From an uncultured Clostridia bacterium (GTDB lineage: Bacteria > Bacillota > Clostridia > Oscillospirales > Acutalibacteraceae): DNA of 7,392 bases. Shown piece after piece: positions 6,411 through 7,392 of the stretch (the first letter of the stretch is position 1; the number at the start of each line of letters is the position of its first letter). Under the pieces are notes generated by a model, which had not been told where the DNA came from, did no database searches, and saw only the letters and a program-made list of their open reading frames with translations. The stretch is taken from the NCBI GenBank assembly GCA_947567585.1, contig CANONE010000109.1:1-7392 (forward strand), written 5' to 3'. Both the position numbers and the translations under genes were made by a program.

Positions 6411-6545
6411 TTACCAAGTCAGGCGCGCTCTGCCCTTTGCCCTGCGGCGCGCCAGCACCTTGCGCCCATTCCTGTCAGACATTCTTTTCCGGAAGCCGTG
6501 CTCCTTTTTCCTATGGAGCTTCTTCGGCTGATACGTTCTCAGCAT
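6411..6545 (-). CDS. rpmH: Ribosomal protein bL34 (L34)
   Basis: L34 is a small, very basic protein of the large ribosomal subunit. The 44-residue product starts MLRTYQPKKLHRKKEHGFRK and ends in GRARLTW, matching the family closely in length and in the central GFRKRM and NGRKVLARRRAKGR motifs. A strong AAAGGAGGG lies eight bases before the ATG. It is the first gene of the cluster and has its own consensus promoter just upstream. This gene is too short to be caught by most length cut-offs, but its identity is certain. Confidence 0.98.
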   Translation of the reverse strand: MLRTYQPKKLHRKKEHGFRKRMSDRNGRKVLARRRAKGRARLTW

Positions 6546-6552
6546 AAAAAGT

Positions 6553-6560
6553 CCCTCCTT
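6553..6560 (-). promoter_or_regulatory. Ribosome binding site of rpmH
   Basis: AAGGAGGG on the minus strand, seven bases before the ATG at 6545. It is a near-perfect match to the 16S rRNA anti-Shine-Dalgarno, as expected for a highly expressed ribosomal gene. Confidence 0.85.
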
Positions 6561-6585
6561 TCGGGCTTATCCCTTGCAATTTAGA

Positions 6586-6615
6586 ATTATACCCTATCCC
6601 AGCCCCTTATGTCAA
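6586..6615 (-). promoter_or_regulatory. Sigma-A type promoter of rpmH
   Basis: On the minus strand there is a perfect -35 TTGACA (6610-6615) and a perfect -10 TATAAT (6586-6591) with an 18-base spacer. The predicted start lies near 6579, giving a leader of roughly 34 bases before the rpmH ATG. This is the only clear promoter in the window and is probably the main promoter of the downstream cluster. Confidence 0.88.
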
Positions 6616-6680
6616 CATAAAATTTGCGGAACAAGGCTATTCTGTGGAATTCTTTTTGGAGCTTGTCTGGAATAGGGCCA

Positions 6681-6721
6681 TGGGCTTTGCCCACACCCAC
6701 AAACTTTTTAAAAAAAGTTTG
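6681..6721. repeat. Double-hairpin intergenic element (copy C, different sequence family)
   Basis: TGGGC/GCCCA with a TTT loop (6681-6693) is followed by CACCC and then a near-perfect inverted repeat with 10-base arms, CAAACTTTTT and AAAAAGTTTG (6700-6721). The layout is hairpin, short A/C-rich linker, second hairpin, the same plan as copies A and B but with different sequence. From memory, very similar elements are frequent between genes in Oscillospirales. It could serve as a terminator, but no clean T-run follows on either strand. Confidence 0.6.
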
Positions 6722-6835
6722 ATCAAAAATTTTATTGCCGTGTTTTGTTTTGGGCGGAACAGGCAGCGGGCGGGCGGAGCCGTGGGGCGGGCTGGAGCGG
6801 AGGCTTTAGGGAATTTGCCCTTTCCATTTTGTTTT

Positions 6836-7392
6836 TTACTGTTCTAATGGGGTGAATAGGGTCCTGTTGACACAGTCGTTGGCGGCGTAAGCGATGACCA
6901 CGATGTCTGGCTTGCTTTCTTTTATATATTCTCGAACCGAGCCGCTATAATACCGGGGGTCCAAAATATCCAGCTGGGAACAGGCTTGCGACAAAAAAGG
7001 CGTCAGCGCGCAGCTATAGCTCTGCCGGATAATGAGAATTCTACTGCCGGAAGGGTCGTTTTCATTGGCAGCGGCGCTCAAGGGGTAGTCGCCGCCGGAA
7101 TAAACTACATAGGGGTTCAGATTATAGAGATTCCGCTCTTCCACCATTTCCCAATAGAGAAAAGCATCCTCAAAACTGCCGGAACGCGTCTCGTTTTTGT
7201 GGGGGATGCTGTGGGTAAACCCCGCCGTCTCCCAACCGGGAAGCAAAAGCGTCAAGTCGTCTACCCCCGCGTACAAGGGGCCTACCCGTTTTCCCTGGCT
7301 GCCCAAAAAGTAGTCCTCATAGACCAGCTTCTTATAATTTTCTATATCCGTCACCATCGGGTCTATCTGAAACCCATAGTCCTCCCGCAATC
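6836..7392 (-). CDS. SGNH/AlgX-like (DHHW-like) protein, C-terminal fragment; N-terminus beyond the window
   Basis: This is the last 184 or so residues of a protein that continues past the right edge; the TTG at 7390 is just an internal codon. The stretch GKRVGPLYAGVDDLTLLLPGWE and the later YVVYSGGDYPL, ILIIRQSYSCALTPFL and DILDPRYY resemble the C-terminal half of the AlgX/AlgJ/DHHW group of SGNH-like proteins. These are usually membrane-anchored or exported and are often encoded beside an MBOAT acyltransferase for O-acetylation of cell-surface polymers. In relatives the ILII-R-x-S motif usually reads DS; here it is QS (Gln123-Ser124 of the fragment), so catalytic ability is uncertain. It is not part of the rpmH cluster. 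The family call rests on remembered motif patterns and is moderate. Confidence 0.6.
   Translation of the reverse strand, partial: LREDYGFQIDPMVTDIENYKKLVYEDYFLGSQGKRVGPLYAGVDDLTLLLPGWETAGFTHSIPHKNETRSGSFEDAFLYWEMVEERNLYNLNPYVVYSGGDYPLSAAANENDPSGSRILIIRQSYSCALTPFLSQACSQLDILDPRYYSGSVREYIKESKPDIVVIAYAANDCVNRTLFTPLEQ

Larger units (their letters stand above)
6546..6835. other. Gap between the SGNH-like gene and rpmH: promoter and repeat, no oriC recognised
   Basis: This 290-base gap holds the rpmH promoter, repeat copy C (6681-6721), a GGGCGGAACAGGCAGC motif (6752-6767) in a very G-rich stretch, and a weak AGGG/CCCT hairpin (6808-6821) just past the end of the SGNH-like gene that may contribute to its termination. 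I see no cluster of DnaA boxes; the nearest is TGTGGAAT at 6643-6650, which is a poor match. Confidence 0.65.

Noticed and set aside
6643..6650. Possible DnaA box near rpmH (TGTGGAAT)
   Set aside because: It is only a partial match to TGTGGATAA, single, and not accompanied by an AT-rich unwinding region, so it does not support an oriC.
1..7392. CRISPR arrays, tRNA or rRNA genes, insertion sequences, phage or defence genes
   Set aside because: I looked for regularly spaced repeats, cloverleaf-like segments and transposase or integrase motifs and found none; the repeats present are short and scattered.

Overview
The window is a piece of a low-to-mid GC Gram-positive chromosome, most likely a member of the Clostridia (Oscillospirales or a relative). 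The evidence is the gene order rpmH-rnpA-yidD-yidC-jag-mnmE-mnmG, strong AGGAGG ribosome binding sites, a Jag protein with Jag_N, KH and R3H domains, and a YidC without the large periplasmic domain typical of proteobacteria. This order is the conserved origin-proximal housekeeping cluster of bacteria. I cannot name the species from sequence alone.

Layout: every recognised gene lies on the minus strand, so transcription runs from high to low coordinates. At the right edge (6836-7392) is the C-terminal part of an SGNH/AlgX-like (DHHW-like) secreted or surface protein, unrelated to the cluster. A 290-base gap follows; it holds a hairpin-rich repeat and a perfect-consensus sigma-A promoter (TTGACA/TATAAT) for rpmH (6411-6545). 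A 315-base spacer with a terminator-like hairpin and a partial copy of the rpmH 3' end separates rpmH from rnpA (5742-6095). rnpA overlaps yidD (5521-5745) by four bases. yidC (4251-5312), jag (3146-4087), mnmE (1616-2980) and mnmG (1557 to beyond position 1) follow, each separated by roughly 60 to 210 bases.

The genes form three linked functions. rpmH and rnpA supply a ribosomal protein and the protein subunit of RNase P. yidD and yidC serve membrane protein insertion, with Jag/KhpB as an RNA-binding companion commonly encoded beside yidC. mnmE and mnmG together make the 5-carboxymethylaminomethyl modification on wobble uridines of tRNAs.

The core genes look intact and ordinary, and I do not see a new defence, mobile or biosynthetic system. 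The non-routine content is between the genes: a mosaic family of hairpin-containing intergenic repeats in four gaps, a duplicated rpmH tail, a strong hairpin directly in front of the mnmE ribosome binding site, TTG starts for mnmG and rnpA, and a Jag protein with an unusual Arg/Asn/Gly-rich tail. dnaA and a recognisable oriC are not next to rpmH here.
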